Shown: piece after piece, positions 44,418-54,394 of the stretch
Layout: each line of letters begins with the position of its first letter
How positions within the stretch are numbered: the first letter of the stretch is position 1
DNA from: Acidobacteriota bacterium
GTDB lineage: Bacteria; Acidobacteriota; Terriglobia; Acidiferrales; UBA7541
Direction of reading: 5' to 3'
DNA length: 64,000 bases
NCBI GenBank assembly: GCA_013289955.1
Contig: JABCYZ010000005.1
Span: 1 to 64,000, forward strand
The notes under the pieces: generated by a model
What the model was told of the DNA's origin: nothing
Seen by the model: only the letters and a program-made list of their open reading frames with translations
Databases searched by the model: none
Position numbers and translations under genes: made by a program

Positions 44418-45962
44418 ATGATGCGGTATCTGACAGCCACTGCTGTCGCGTTTCTGGCGATATTCGCCGCTACAGGTTGCAACGATTATGGCAACACCTT
44501 TCAGGCCAACACGGGCGCATTCCTGCAGTTTGTCTCGCCTTCCAACGTAACGGCGGGCGGACCCGATTTGACGCTTACGCTGACCGGCAACGGGTTCGTC
44601 GTACAAACCATCGTCACCTGGAACCAGAAGAATCTTAAAACCTGCGTCGTGACGACTACCGCGGCGAACGTCTGCGCGCCGCCGAGTGACACGGGAAACA
44701 TTGTTTCCGTCACCGCGGTCGTTCCGGCCGCCCTGACAGCGACACCGGGCACCGCCTTCGTCCAGACCGTTCAGCCTCATTCCGGTGCCGGAACGAACGG
44801 TCTTTCGAATCCCCTGGCCTTTGTCGTTTTTCCGCCCCCCAATCCCGTTCCGACGATTACCAGCATCTCTCCGAATAGCGCCGCGGCAGGCAGCGCCGCA
44901 TTGCCGCTCACGATCACCGGCACGAATTTTCTGCTGACTTCGGACCCCACGGGCGGTTCGCAAGTGTTCTGGAACACGGCCACGCAGACAACTCTTACGC
45001 CAACGAGCATCACCGCCACGCAAATCCAGGTGACCGTGCCCGCCACACTCCTCACGACCTCAAGCACCGCGACAGTCACGGTCAACAATCTCCCTTTGCC
45101 AATACCCAAGGGCTGCCAGATCAACTGCACCGGTCATGGGGGAGGCGGCACCAGCAACGGCGAAACCTTCACCATCGGCACGGGTGGGAACAGCGCCAAC
45201 ACAAGCGCTTCGCAACTGGAAGAGGAGACCCCCGCGGTAAGTCTCGATGGCCGCTATGTGGCCTACACCGCTTCTGAAAGCGGTCACGCGCAAATCTTCG
45301 CCCGCGATACCTGCCAGGGCGCAGACCGCTCCTGCCAGCCTCGCACGATTCTCGTTTCATCGGCCCCCGATGGCACCGCTCCCGGGGACGACAGCCATTC
45401 GCCTTCCATGAGCTCCGATGGAAGATACGTTGCCTTCAGCTCGGCGGCCTCTACTCTTGTCGCCGAAACCGGCGCCAGCACCATCCCCGGCGCCGGTCGC
45501 CAGGTCTATCTCCGGGATACCTGCTTCGGAGTGAGCGGTTCTTGCACTCCTTCGACGCAGCTTATTTCGACCGATCCCAACGGAAGTCTGCTTGGAACGG
45601 AGGGCCTCCTGCCGTCCCTCAGCGCTTCGGGACGGTTCGTCGCGTTCTTGGCGGTAACGAAGAGCCAGTCGACTTCCGCACAAACCGGCAAGTCTTCGGC
45701 GGGGGTGACCAACAGCGGCTACCGCCAGATTTTTGTCCGCGACACTTGCCTTGGCACCGCGGATTGCACGCCGAAAACGACGCGCATCTCGCTCGAACCA
45801 GGCGACGCCCCGGGAACCGGATCAGGCAAGCCCGCAGGTCCCGCCATCAGCGGCAGCGCCAATCATGTTGCGCTCGCTGGTGGCACAACGGCGACTCTCT
45901 TCACGCGCTCCGTCGCTGTCGACGACGATGTTTTTCTAGCCCTGACAAAGAGCCAGCAGTAA
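44418..45962 (+). CDS. Lipoprotein with IPT/TIG domains and PD40-type repeats
   Basis: A 514-residue protein beginning MMRYLTATAVAFLAIFAATG with a lipobox cysteine (ATGC), so it is a lipoprotein. Residues ~35-150 and ~150-260 form two IPT/TIG-like Ig domains (for example PTITSISPNSAAAGSAALPL). The C-terminal half has three PD40-like beta-propeller blades: SLDGRYVAYTASESGHAQIF, SSDGRYVAFSS and SASGRFVAFLAV. Each is followed by an ARDTC- or RDTC-type strand with a second cysteine some 7-9 residues on. Only three blades are present, too few for a closed propeller. AAGGAG precedes the start; ATG at 44421 is an equal alternative. Confidence 0.8.
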   Translation: MMRYLTATAVAFLAIFAATGCNDYGNTFQANTGAFLQFVSPSNVTAGGPDLTLTLTGNGFVVQTIVTWNQKNLKTCVVTTTAANVCAPPSDTGNIVSVTAVVPAALTATPGTAFVQTVQPHSGAGTNGLSNPLAFVVFPPPNPVPTITSISPNSAAAGSAALPLTITGTNFLLTSDPTGGSQVFWNTATQTTLTPTSITATQIQVTVPATLLTTSSTATVTVNNLPLPIPKGCQINCTGHGGGGTSNGETFTIGTGGNSANTSASQLEEETPAVSLDGRYVAYTASESGHAQIFARDTCQGADRSCQPRTILVSSAPDGTAPGDDSHSPSMSSDGRYVAFSSAASTLVAETGASTIPGAGRQVYLRDTCFGVSGSCTPSTQLISTDPNGSLLGTEGLLPSLSASGRFVAFLAVTKSQSTSAQTGKSSAGVTNSGYRQIFVRDTCLGTADCTPKTTRISLEPGDAPGTGSGKPAGPAISGSANHVALAGGTTATLFTRSVAVDDDVFLALTKSQQ

Positions 45963-46035
45963 GCCTCGGGATAGTACTCGGAGCAGAAATGGCGGAGCAG
46001 GATGTCGCTCGCGCGTTTCCTGTGGCGGGCCTTCT

Positions 46036-46656
46036 TTAAGGTGTGGCGGCTGGCGGCTCGGGAGCTGGCTGTGACGCAGCTGGCGTTCCCGCTGAGGAGG
46101 CTGGAGATTTACTAAGCCGGATCAAGGAAATTTTTGTCCCGCCGGAATCCATCGAAAGTCCCACCACGCGGACCATTTGCTCGCGTTCCGCCACAAAGGC
46201 GATCTCGTTACCGGAAACGGTGGCATCGGCGAAAATCGCCGGCTGCGGCTTGTCGTTCGCATCGCGCCGCGTGAATTCCCCGCTCAAATGTTTGCCGTAC
46301 CACTCATCCACGAAATCCCGCGTATCGGTCGTATGATAAGTCGAAGTCTCGATGCCGTTCTGCGCCTGCTTGACGGCAGTTGCTGTCGTGCTGTCGTCGG
46401 GCACCACCAGCGAGGATCGCGGATAGACGGGCAAGCCGGGACCAATTTCTCCCTCTTTTTCCAGCCGTAGACTTCCCCCCGAAGTGCGCACGGTGTTTAC
46501 GGCGTTTGCGGCCGTTAAACCCATCGAGCGCACCACTTTGCTGGCAACAAACAAGCCGCCGGCCAGCAACAACGCGAGGCCTGTATACAGGGAGATCATC
46601 ATCCACATCAGAGACTTGGACGACGACGAACTGCTTGAAGTGGATCCTTCTGCCAT
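46036..46656 (-). CDS. Membrane-anchored protein, unknown
   Basis: A 206-residue protein with a Ser-rich N-terminus (STSSSSSSSKS) and one membrane helix at ~20-42, followed by a periplasmic or extracytoplasmic domain. That domain contains LPVYPRSSLVVPDD and TSTYHTTDTRDFVDEWYGKH, a pattern seen in small acidobacterial and proteobacterial membrane proteins without a known role. A Pro/Ala-rich tail ends the protein. The start at 46656 follows GGGAGAAGCAGG. It is transcribed in the same direction as glpX, about 230 bp downstream. Confidence 0.65.
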   Translation of the reverse strand: MAEGSTSSSSSSSKSLMWMMISLYTGLALLLAGGLFVASKVVRSMGLTAANAVNTVRTSGGSLRLEKEGEIGPGLPVYPRSSLVVPDDSTTATAVKQAQNGIETSTYHTTDTRDFVDEWYGKHLSGEFTRRDANDKPQPAIFADATVSGNEIAFVAEREQMVRVVGLSMDSGGTKISLIRLSKSPASSAGTPAASQPAPEPPAATP

Positions 46657-46888
46657 AACCTGCTTCTCCCAAGCGGGCATAGTTCGCCCTGCTTTAGTCT
46701 GGCAGATTGCGGCAATCGGCCGCGGGAAAGCCGCCCCCTCTGTGCTCTAAGTGTTCCTGTTCTTCGGTTCAGGCCGCTTTTCGCCCGGGCAGGTAGGGAT
46801 GTGCTCGGGCCGTGTCCCGAAAGGGCTTGAAGGACGGCCGCCTCCCTGGCTTCGGACACAGATCTCTTCCTGTTCGCCAGGACGCGGG

Positions 46889-47875
46889 CTAGTTGAACCG
46901 CACCTTGATGTCCGGGCGCTTGTCGAGGTGCACCGAATCCACAAAGCGCACCTGCCGGTCGTCCAAGGTAAGAATCATCGACGAGGTTCTCACGCCTTCC
47001 CCAAAAAATCTCACGCCCTTCAAGAGATTTCCGTCCGTCACACCGGTACACGCAAAGATCATTTTCTTTCCGGGCGCCAGATCCTCGGTGTCGTAGATCC
47101 TCTTGGGATCTTTCACGCCCATCTTTTCCAGCCGTATCTGATCTTCCGGTTTGCCGATCACCAGCCGCGCCAGGATCTGCCCGTTCAAGCAGCGCAACGC
47201 CGCCGCGGTCAGCACCCCTTCCGGCGCGCCGCCGATGCCCATCACCGCGTGCACTCCCGTTCCGACCACAGCCGCGGAAATGCCCGCCGAAAGGTCGCCA
47301 TCACCGATCAATCGTATGCGCGCCCCCGCCCGGCGAATCTCTTCAATCAGTTTTTCGTGGCGCGGCCGGTCCAATACGATGACCACCAGATCTTCCACGT
47401 CGCGGTCCAGCCGCTTGGCGATCGATTTCAAGTTATCGGTAACGGGAGCATCCAGATCCACAGCGCCCTTGCAGGACGGCCCCACCACAATTTTTTCCAT
47501 GTACAGATCGGGTGCGTGCAGCAGTCCGCCGCGCTCGCTCGCAGCCAGCACCGCGATGGAATTCCCTGCGCCTGTCGCGCAAAGGTTCGTCCCTTCGAGC
47601 GGATCGACGGCAATGTCCACTTCCGGAAAAAGCGCCTTGGGCGCGTGCGTGGCCAGTCCCACCTTTTCGCCGATATAGAGCATCGGCGCTTCGTCGCGTT
47701 CACCCTCGCCTATGACAATGGTCCCGTCCATCTGCACGGCATCCATCGTCTTGCGCATCGCTTCGACGGCTACTTCGTCGGCCTTGTGCCGGTCCCCAAA
47801 TCCCATGGTCCGCGCGGCGGCCACCGCGCCGTTTTCCACCACGCGCAGGAATTCCAGACTAAGTTGTTCTTCCAT
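46889..47875 (-). CDS. glpX: Class II fructose-1,6-bisphosphatase
   Basis: A 328-residue cytosolic enzyme that removes the 1-phosphate from fructose 1,6-bisphosphate in gluconeogenesis. The class II signatures are clear: [16 protein letters not shown] and [16 protein letters not shown] supply the metal ligands, [20 protein letters not shown] and [12 protein letters not shown] follow, and [19 protein letters not shown] binds the substrate phosphate. It matches GlpX in length. The gene stands alone between membrane-protein genes. A long open frame on the opposite strand is only its shadow. Confidence 0.96.
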   Translation of the reverse strand: MEEQLSLEFLRVVENGAVAAARTMGFGDRHKADEVAVEAMRKTMDAVQMDGTIVIGEGERDEAPMLYIGEKVGLATHAPKALFPEVDIAVDPLEGTNLCATGAGNSIAVLAASERGGLLHAPDLYMEKIVVGPSCKGAVDLDAPVTDNLKSIAKRLDRDVEDLVVIVLDRPRHEKLIEEIRRAGARIRLIGDGDLSAGISAAVVGTGVHAVMGIGGAPEGVLTAAALRCLNGQILARLVIGKPEDQIRLEKMGVKDPKRIYDTEDLAPGKKMIFACTGVTDGNLLKGVRFFGEGVRTSSMILTLDDRQVRFVDSVHLDKRPDIKVRFN

Positions 47876-48150
47876 ATGTGAACCATCCTCTGGCGGGACG
47901 CTATCCTAGTCTAAACACGGTGCGTCAGTCGACACGAGAGAGCTTACGCGCCGTGTCACGAATGAGATAGTTCCTTTAAGGCTTCAAAACTCCGGAACTC
48001 TCCGGCCGCTCCCGGTCGGGCGAAATGCGTCTCGGACAGGAAGGCATCGCGCACCGGCGCGGATACACATTCGACTGCGTGTCACTACAGGATTATGCGG
48101 ATAGGAGACGGCCGCGCTAACACGGTATCAAGGATCGGAGAGGAACAGTC

Positions 48151-48723
48151 ATGAGCACTCCAGTAGTCGTCATTGCCATCGTGGCAGCCGTTTTGGTTCT
48201 GGCAACCGCGATCGTCCTGATCATCAGAAATCAGCGCAGCAAGAGACTCAGAACCCGTTTCGGTCCGGAGTACAGTCGAGTCTTGGGTGAAACGGGCAGC
48301 AAGACCCAAGCGGAAGAAAAACTTGAAAAACTGGAAAGAAGAGTCGAGCGATTTGATCTGAGGCCGCTGTCACCGGTGGCTCGCGCGAATTTTGTGGCGG
48401 CTTGGCAGAAGATCCAATCGCGATTTGTTGACGATCCCAAAGGGGCGCTAACCGAGGCGGACAAACTCATTCAAGCAGTAATGGTTGCGCGCGGCTACGC
48501 CGTCACGGAGTTCGACCAGCGGGCCGCAGATATTTCCGTCAATCACCCGGTCATTGTCGAGCACTACCGCGCGGGACACTCTATTGCCTTGGAGCACTCC
48601 AAAGGCCGCGCAAGTACGGAAGACATGAGACAAGCCATGATTCATTACCGCACGTTGTTTGCAGAATTGGCTGACGAACCCCGATTGACCCGCGCAAGAA
48701 GTGCACGGGCCGGACGCGCCTAG
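48151..48723 (+). CDS. Membrane-anchored protein of a conserved unknown family
   Basis: A 190-residue protein with one N-terminal helix (residues ~4-26) and a basic stop-transfer (RNQRSKRLRTRFGPEY). The body has a helical domain: FVAAWQKIQSRFVDDPKGAL and TEADKLIQAVMVARGYAVTE, ending MIHYRTLFAELAD. This matches a family seen in several soil bacteria, always of unknown function. The helical core is shared with the next gene, so the two are related. The two genes are 40 bp apart on the same strand and probably form an operon. Confidence 0.75.
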   Translation: MSTPVVVIAIVAAVLVLATAIVLIIRNQRSKRLRTRFGPEYSRVLGETGSKTQAEEKLEKLERRVERFDLRPLSPVARANFVAAWQKIQSRFVDDPKGALTEADKLIQAVMVARGYAVTEFDQRAADISVNHPVIVEHYRAGHSIALEHSKGRASTEDMRQAMIHYRTLFAELADEPRLTRARSARAGRA

Positions 48724-48763
48724 CGGTTCTATCCGGGAAATCATAACCAAACAGGAGCGCATC

Positions 48764-49279
48764 ATGAGTGATGAAATCAACAAGAAACATTTTCTGTCGG
48801 ACGATTCCGTTTTCCCGGACGAGCCTGATGCCGAGCTGAGCACGGCGGACCTGGCCGGAGTCGACCAATTTATCCCCCGAGGCACGGAAGGAGAACCTCC
48901 GCTCGAAGCGGAACCGGAATCCATGGAACCTAGAGGCGCAGAGGTCCCCAGCGGTGCCGGCAGGGCCGGATCCTACGGTGCAGCATCTGCTCCTGCCATG
49001 GAGCGGGAAACCGGCCCACTTTTCTCGAGTGGTGAAGTAAAAGATTTTCGCGCCCGTTGGGATGCGATACAAGTCGGTTTCGTCGATGAACCGCGCCAGG
49101 CTGTCGAGCAAGCGGATCATCTGGTCGCAGAAACCATGAAGAGACTGGCGGAGATTTTCGCCCAGGAACGCAGCAAGCTAGAAGGTCAATGGGACCAGGG
49201 CGAAAACGTTTCCACAGAAGACTTGAGACTGGCTTTGCGCCGGTACCGGTCTTTTTTCAGCCGCTTGCTTTCCGTCTAG
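48764..49279 (+). CDS. Soluble partner related to the preceding protein
   Basis: A 171-residue protein with an acidic, disordered first half (for example EPPLEAEPESMEPRGAEVP) and a C-terminal helical domain: FRARWDAIQVGFVDEPRQAV, EQADHLVAETMKRLAEIF and LRLALRRYRSFFSRLL. This core aligns with that of the preceding protein (W..IQ..FVD.P..A...AD.L), but there is no membrane helix. The ATG at 48764 has AGGAGCG in front. A membrane-bound and soluble pair with the same domain suggests they interact. Confidence 0.75.
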   Translation: MSDEINKKHFLSDDSVFPDEPDAELSTADLAGVDQFIPRGTEGEPPLEAEPESMEPRGAEVPSGAGRAGSYGAASAPAMERETGPLFSSGEVKDFRARWDAIQVGFVDEPRQAVEQADHLVAETMKRLAEIFAQERSKLEGQWDQGENVSTEDLRLALRRYRSFFSRLLSV

Positions 49280-49360
49280 TTCGGCACGCATCTCGAGACT
49301 CTCGACCGGAGATCTAGTCCCGCGCTCTGAACGTGGGACCGGATTTTTCTGCCGGTACAC

Positions 49361-50239
49361 TCACTTGACGGCGGCCGAACCGAACAACAATGGAAAGAAT
49401 TGCCCGTTCATCTTGTTCCCGCGAGGAATCACCGGCACACCCCGCAGCAGCGGCTCATCCGCATTCGACGCGACGCCGTCCCGGAACACGTTGATCACCG
49501 TAGCCCGCCGCGGCTTTGGCGTATCGTTCGCGCCCGATCCATGCATCGTCCGCGCATGATGGAACGCGCTCTCCCCCTTCTTCAGCTCCACCGCCACCGG
49601 CGCGAATTTCTCTTTCCACTCGTCCGGCAAGCTGTCGCGAATCGCGTCCATCTCCCCGGTCAGCACGGGCTTCGGCAAATCCGGCCATTTATGGCTCCCC
49701 GGCACATAATTCAGACATCCGTTCTCGCGCGTCGAATCATCCAGCCCGATCCAGCAAGTCAGATGAGCCAGCGGCGTCGTGCGCGTCCAGTAAGAATAAT
49801 CCTGGTGCCACGCCACCACTCCCCCATGCCGCGCAGGCTTGCAAAATAGCTGGTCGTGCCAAAATCGCACTGCTCCCTCTAGCAGTTGCGACGCCGGCAC
49901 GAGAAACGCCGGATTCCATAGCAGATCATGAAAACCCGGCATGACGCGCCACGCGCCGAGCGCGTGGAACACCACCCGGTTCGGATCCGTCGACTCGTTC
50001 GAATGATATTCGTGAAAAAGTTCCCGCCCCGCATGTCCCGGATCCATCAGCTGCTCCAGCTCCCCACGCAGCACATCCACCTGCTCATCCGTCAGAATCC
50101 GCACGCCCTTCAGATATCCGTTCTCTCGAAAAAATTCCACCTGCTCCATGCTCAGCCGGAACTTCTCCCAATCCTCCGGCGCCGTCGCACGGGGAAACAA
50201 TTTCCCCACCGGTTGATGATAACGAGACAAGTCTTCCAC
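49361..50239 (-). CDS. Phytanoyl-CoA dioxygenase (PhyH)-family oxygenase
   Basis: A 292-residue Fe(II)/2-oxoglutarate-dependent oxygenase. The iron ligands appear as WHQDY (H145, D147) and a distal histidine in [10 protein letters not shown] (H233), with KPRRATVIN supplying the arginine for 2-oxoglutarate. [21 protein letters not shown] sequence ([19 protein letters not shown]) is typical of the PhyH fold. The substrate is unknown; relatives hydroxylate lipids and small metabolites. The start is placed at GTG 50239, preceded by GGGGAGGG; the longer frame to 50341 lacks a ribosome site. Confidence 0.88.
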   Translation of the reverse strand: MEDLSRYHQPVGKLFPRATAPEDWEKFRLSMEQVEFFRENGYLKGVRILTDEQVDVLRGELEQLMDPGHAGRELFHEYHSNESTDPNRVVFHALGAWRVMPGFHDLLWNPAFLVPASQLLEGAVRFWHDQLFCKPARHGGVVAWHQDYSYWTRTTPLAHLTCWIGLDDSTRENGCLNYVPGSHKWPDLPKPVLTGEMDAIRDSLPDEWKEKFAPVAVELKKGESAFHHARTMHGSGANDTPKPRRATVINVFRDGVASNADEPLLRGVPVIPRGNKMNGQFFPLLFGSAAVK

Positions 50240-50440
50240 GGCGTTGCCCTCCCCGTGCCGCAACTCTCGACGAACCGTCCTGTCCCTTTTGCTGCCCCCA
50301 GGGACATTGCGCACCGCGAGGCAGAAGCGTACCATGCGCACCGCTGGGGTCTAACTCCACGCTGTTTTTTGTTTGAAAAATAGTAATCAGCCCCTATCCA
50401 ACAGGAGATTCCCCAATCTAGAGGGTCTAAGGAGACAGGA

Positions 50441-52771
50441 ATGAAGCAATCCAAAAAGAGTCACCGAGTGCCAATTCGTCTCGGGATCTACGTGCTGCTG
50501 TGCGCTGCCGTTCTGCTCTTCGTGGTGGAGGGCCGGACAGGGGCGCAGTCCCTGATGACGCGTCATGTCCGTGAAGCGAATCTGAAGGGCCAGGCGCAGT
50601 TCGTCGGGCGGCTCCCCGAAACACAGTCCATGCGCATCGACATTGTTCTGCCGTTGCGCGATCCGGCAGGCCTGGATAGTTTCTTAGAAGAGCTCTACGA
50701 ACCTTCGAGCCCCTCCTACCGCCATTTCCTCACCGTCGAAGAATTCACCGCCAAATTTGGTCCCACCCAGGAGGACTATGACGCCGTGATTCGTTATGCG
50801 AAAACGAACGGCCTCAGCGTAGTCGGCGGCTCCCGCGATGGTATGGACGTGCAAGCCGAAGGCTCGGTAGGAAACATCGAGAGAGCCTTCCATGTGAGCA
50901 TGGGCGTCTATCAGCATCCCACGGAAAACCGCACCTACTTTGCTCCCGACCGCGAGCCCATGGTCGACCTCCCCTTCCGGCTATGGCATGTCTCCGGTCT
51001 CGACAACTTTTCCCTCCCTCATCCCCTCTATGTCAAAAAGAGCGACTACGCCGCCGCTCATGGCCTCAATGCCAACGCTCTCGTCTCTCATGCCACTACT
51101 GGCTCCGGCCCGTCCGCTTCCTTTCTAGGTAGCGACATGCGCGCCGCCTATTACGGCGGGACCACGCTCACCGGCGCCGGCCAGAATCTCGGGCTCTTCG
51201 AATTTCTTGGCACCGACCTGGCGGACCTCACCACCTATTTCAAGAACGTAGGTCAAACCAACAATGTGCCGATAACCCTGCTTTCGACCGACGGGACCAG
51301 CACCTCCTGCGTGGATACCAGAGCCGGCGGCGACTGCGATGACACCGAACAGACGCTCGACATGACACAGGCCCTTGGCATGGCTCCGGGGCTCGCGAGC
51401 CTTGTGATGTACATCGGATCTACCGACACCGCCATCATCAGCGCCATGACGACGCACAGCCCGCTCCCGACAACTATTGGCTGTTCCTGGGGCTGGACGC
51501 CTGCCGATCCCACGACTCTTAACCCCTATTTTCAAAAGATGGCGGCGCAAGGACAAAACTTCTTTGCCGCTTCCGGAGACTCTTCCACCTGGTCAAAGAG
51601 TAATGAAGCCTGGCCAGCGGACAACGCCTACATCGTCTCCGTCGGCGGCACCGATCTCGTGACCGCCAGCGCTGGCGGCGCCTGGAAGTCAGAAACGGCC
51701 TGGGTTGACAGCGGCGGCGGTATTTCTCCTGATTCCATCCCCATTCCCTCCTGGCAGCAACTCGCGGGCGTCGTCAACTCCTCGAACAAGGGCTCCACGA
51801 CTCTTCGCAACGGCCCGGACGTCTCGGCAAACGCGAACTTTACGTTTTACGTTTGCGCCGACCAAACTACCTGTACGGCAAACGATTATGGAGGCACCAG
51901 CTTCGCAGCGCCCATGTGGGCGGGCTACATCGCCCTCGTCAATCAGCAGCTAGCTAACAATGGCGAACCGACCATCGGTTTCATCAACCCGACCATCTAC
52001 TCGCAGAGCGTAACTTCGGCATACGGCACGGAATTCCACGACATCACCAGCGGCACATCGGGCAGCTTTTCGGCGGTGACCGGCTACGATCTCGTGACCG
52101 GCTGGGGCAGCCCCAACGGAACCGGGCTGATCAATGCCCTTGCTCCGACATCGACGAGCCCCAACTTCACCATTTCTGCCTCGCCTGCTTCTGTCTCAGT
52201 GGTCCAGGGCAACAATGGCACTTCAACGATCACGACTGCCGTCTCCGGCGGCTTTAATTCCGCCATCGCGTTGACGGCGAGCGGCCAGCCGTCCGGCGTG
52301 ACCGTCAGCTTCAGCCCCGCATCCATCGCCGCTCCGGGCTCCGGCACCTCCACCATGACCATCGCCGTGGCTTCGACGACCGCAGCCGGTACTTACCCGA
52401 TCACCGTCACTGGCACGGGCGGAAGCGTTACGCAAAACGCCACGGTCACTCTGACAGTCACCACGGTAGCAGCAGGTAATTTCACACTCTCCGCGTCGCC
52501 GACCAGCTTGACCATCACTCGGTCCTCGCACGGAACAACGACCGTCACCATCCATCCGACCAACGGCTTTGCCGGCAGCGTCACTCTGTCGGCCAGCGGC
52601 CTGGGCACGGGCGTCACCGCGTCCTTCAGCCCGAACCCCGCCACCGGCACAAGCACGCTGACGCTCACGGCCAGCAGCTCGGCGACGACCGGAACCCGCA
52701 CCGTCACGATCACCGGCGTCTCCGGCACGCTCAGTCAAACGACAACCATCAGCCTGCGGGTTCGCCGCTAA
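50441..52771 (+). CDS. S53 (sedolisin/kumamolisin) protease with two Ig-like repeats
   Basis: A 776-residue secreted protease with a signal peptide (~15-36), a pro-kumamolisin activation domain (~45-190) and a sedolisin catalytic domain. The active-site residues are E303 and D307 in DDTEQTLDM, oxyanion D380 in AASGDSS and S487 in GGTSFAAPM. Calcium ligands are in HDITSG and GYDLVTGWGSP. Two Ig-like repeats follow (from ~575 and ~675; FTISASPASVSVVQ and FTLSASPTSLTI). Such enzymes work best at acidic pH, fitting an acid-soil organism. AAGGAG precedes the ATG. Confidence 0.95.
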   Translation: MKQSKKSHRVPIRLGIYVLLCAAVLLFVVEGRTGAQSLMTRHVREANLKGQAQFVGRLPETQSMRIDIVLPLRDPAGLDSFLEELYEPSSPSYRHFLTVEEFTAKFGPTQEDYDAVIRYAKTNGLSVVGGSRDGMDVQAEGSVGNIERAFHVSMGVYQHPTENRTYFAPDREPMVDLPFRLWHVSGLDNFSLPHPLYVKKSDYAAAHGLNANALVSHATTGSGPSASFLGSDMRAAYYGGTTLTGAGQNLGLFEFLGTDLADLTTYFKNVGQTNNVPITLLSTDGTSTSCVDTRAGGDCDDTEQTLDMTQALGMAPGLASLVMYIGSTDTAIISAMTTHSPLPTTIGCSWGWTPADPTTLNPYFQKMAAQGQNFFAASGDSSTWSKSNEAWPADNAYIVSVGGTDLVTASAGGAWKSETAWVDSGGGISPDSIPIPSWQQLAGVVNSSNKGSTTLRNGPDVSANANFTFYVCADQTTCTANDYGGTSFAAPMWAGYIALVNQQLANNGEPTIGFINPTIYSQSVTSAYGTEFHDITSGTSGSFSAVTGYDLVTGWGSPNGTGLINALAPTSTSPNFTISASPASVSVVQGNNGTSTITTAVSGGFNSAIALTASGQPSGVTVSFSPASIAAPGSGTSTMTIAVASTTAAGTYPITVTGTGGSVTQNATVTLTVTTVAAGNFTLSASPTSLTITRSSHGTTTVTIHPTNGFAGSVTLSASGLGTGVTASFSPNPATGTSTLTLTASSSATTGTRTVTITGVSGTLSQTTTISLRVRR

Positions 52772-52780
52772 CCACTGACT

Positions 52781-52823
52781 GAAAACGGCAGGGCAGCACC
52801 TAAAATGCCGCCCTGCCGTTTTC
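52781..52823. terminator. Bidirectional intrinsic terminator between convergent genes
   Basis: A 14-bp perfect inverted repeat, GAAAACGGCAGGGC (52781-52794) and GCCCTGCCGTTTTC (52810-52823), around a 15-nt loop. The ends supply T-runs in both directions, so it can stop the S53 protease transcript from the left and the DUF3089 transcript from the right. Confidence 0.9.
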
Positions 52824-52838
52824 GCCATTCTTTCCTTA

Positions 52839-54062
52839 CTACTTTGCCTTCGCCCCGGCTGATGCGAGATACGCTTTGGACTCCTGGCGGGCAATATCAA
52901 TGAGATTTCCCATCGCCTCCTGCATATCGATCAGGTGCAGGCCCCAGTCGGTCAGCACATTTCCGTTCACCACCACGTCTCCGGGGATATCGCTGGCACG
53001 TGATCCAGCCGCATCACCGTGCACGGTCACCGCAAGATAGGAACCGTTTTTGTCGAACACACACTCGGAAGTAAGCATGCCTGGAACGCTCACGAACGGA
53101 GTATCGATCGTCTGCGGCGGCTTTACCCACTCCGTCGGCCCGCTCCTCCCGGCATCCACGATGCCGCCGCGTGTTGTAAGGTACGCGTGGAGTTCTCCGC
53201 TCCCGCCCCCGAGCGCGGCTGGATTCGTGCACCCCGCCATCATGTGCTCGCCCTGCACGTGCCCAAACCGGGAATTGGCCGGTGGCGGCACATTCGCGCG
53301 AAACGAGACGTAGGTGATCACGCAACCCGTCTCTGTCGGTGCTCGGCACAGCGGCATCTGCTGAAATGCGCCGCCAACATCCTTGCCCTCCGGAACGGCC
53401 ACGTTGCTTCCGATCAGCATCGCGGAAATGATCCGTGCTTCTACCGGCTTTCCGTCGATTTCCTGCTTGATCAGATTGGCCAGCACACTCGCGCCCTGCG
53501 AGTGTCCGATCAGGATGACGCCGCGCCCCTGATTCTCATGAGCAAGATAATAGTTCCACGCATCCAGAACATCGTTGTATGCCAGCGCCCGGTCGACGCG
53601 AATCGGATTTCCGATGGCGGCGGCCCGCAGCGCCGTAAGGGTCACCTGCCGGTAGATGGGAGCGAACAGCCGGCAGACCGACGCGAATCTTTCGAATTGA
53701 ATCCGCACCACGGCTTTCTCCGCCGGCCCGGCGTTCATGTCGCTGTTTCCGCTCGGCTCCGCGGAGACTGTCGGGTACACGTAGAAGCAGTCGACCGGCG
53801 CCCGAGGCTCAGCAGACCACGATTCCCGCGTCAGTTTCCCGTCCGCCGCGATGACGGTGGTCAAAAGGTCTGCGGTGCATGCGTCTCCGCTCCCCGCTCG
53901 GCAAAGCCAGGTATCCGGTTTGCTGTAATCATTTTTGGCGGGAACCGCTTCGGTTGCGGCTTTTTGCTGTTCGGGCGCGGCGGGCGTGGACGAAGATTGC
54001 GCGTGCGTCGACGCGGCGAAGCAAATCGCCCAGGTAAGTAAGGTGATCGAGCGCTGAAGCAT
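52839..54062 (-). CDS. Exported DUF3089 alpha/beta-hydrolase-like protein
   Basis: A 407-residue protein with a signal peptide (MLQRSITLLTWAICFAASTH). The DUF3089 pattern is clear: DCFYVYPTVSAEPSGNSDMN, RFASVCRLFAPIYRQVTLTA and the nucleophile elbow GVILIGHSQGASVL. This places it in the alpha/beta-hydrolase superfamily with Ser in GHSQG as nucleophile; a lipase or esterase role is likely. Cysteines along the chain probably form disulphides. GGAGGC precedes the ATG at 54062. The gene is convergent with the S53 protease gene, and both likely act outside the cytoplasm. Confidence 0.88.
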   Translation of the reverse strand: MLQRSITLLTWAICFAASTHAQSSSTPAAPEQQKAATEAVPAKNDYSKPDTWLCRAGSGDACTADLLTTVIAADGKLTRESWSAEPRAPVDCFYVYPTVSAEPSGNSDMNAGPAEKAVVRIQFERFASVCRLFAPIYRQVTLTALRAAAIGNPIRVDRALAYNDVLDAWNYYLAHENQGRGVILIGHSQGASVLANLIKQEIDGKPVEARIISAMLIGSNVAVPEGKDVGGAFQQMPLCRAPTETGCVITYVSFRANVPPPANSRFGHVQGEHMMAGCTNPAALGGGSGELHAYLTTRGGIVDAGRSGPTEWVKPPQTIDTPFVSVPGMLTSECVFDKNGSYLAVTVHGDAAGSRASDIPGDVVVNGNVLTDWGLHLIDMQEAMGNLIDIARQESKAYLASAGAKAK

Positions 54063-54359
54063 TTTGCCTCCCTCCGAAATCAAACCGGAATAATACCTGC
54101 TCTAGAAGGGCGCTACAAACCATTCATTTAGCTTCGGAAACTGCGGTTCCCTCGGCGCCCGCTAACAATTCCGCCACCCCTGCCTGCGCGCCGCCTCCTC
54201 AGTCCTTCAGGTCGATCGAGTTCCCGCTGAACCGATTTTGATGGAAACCCGCCGATTTGGTTTGGACGACCGCCCGCCGCCTCTAGCCATTTCCGTTCGA
54301 TGGATTGACTGTTTCTAAGGACTTCTTTGGAGGGACTGCCTGCGTCACCTAAAAAAATC

Positions 54360-54394
54360 GGGGGCGACTCGGTGTGACCGCGTCGCCCCCTTTT
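54360..54394 (+). terminator. Intrinsic terminator-like hairpin at the start of the repeat array
   Basis: GGGGGCGAC (54360-54368) and GTCGCCCCC (54382-54390) form a 9-bp perfect stem with a 13-nt loop, followed by TTTT and preceded by seven A. It could act in both directions. The strand is uncertain because no gene ends immediately upstream on either strand. The hairpin loop contains CGGTGTGACC, which recurs in the repeat array that follows. The 54063-54359 stretch itself shows nothing else. Confidence 0.6.

Noticed and set aside
46751..47881. Open frame of 376 codons on the plus strand
   Set aside because: It is the antisense shadow of glpX, whose minus-strand motifs are unmistakable; the plus-strand product is rich in His, Arg and Gln with no family pattern.
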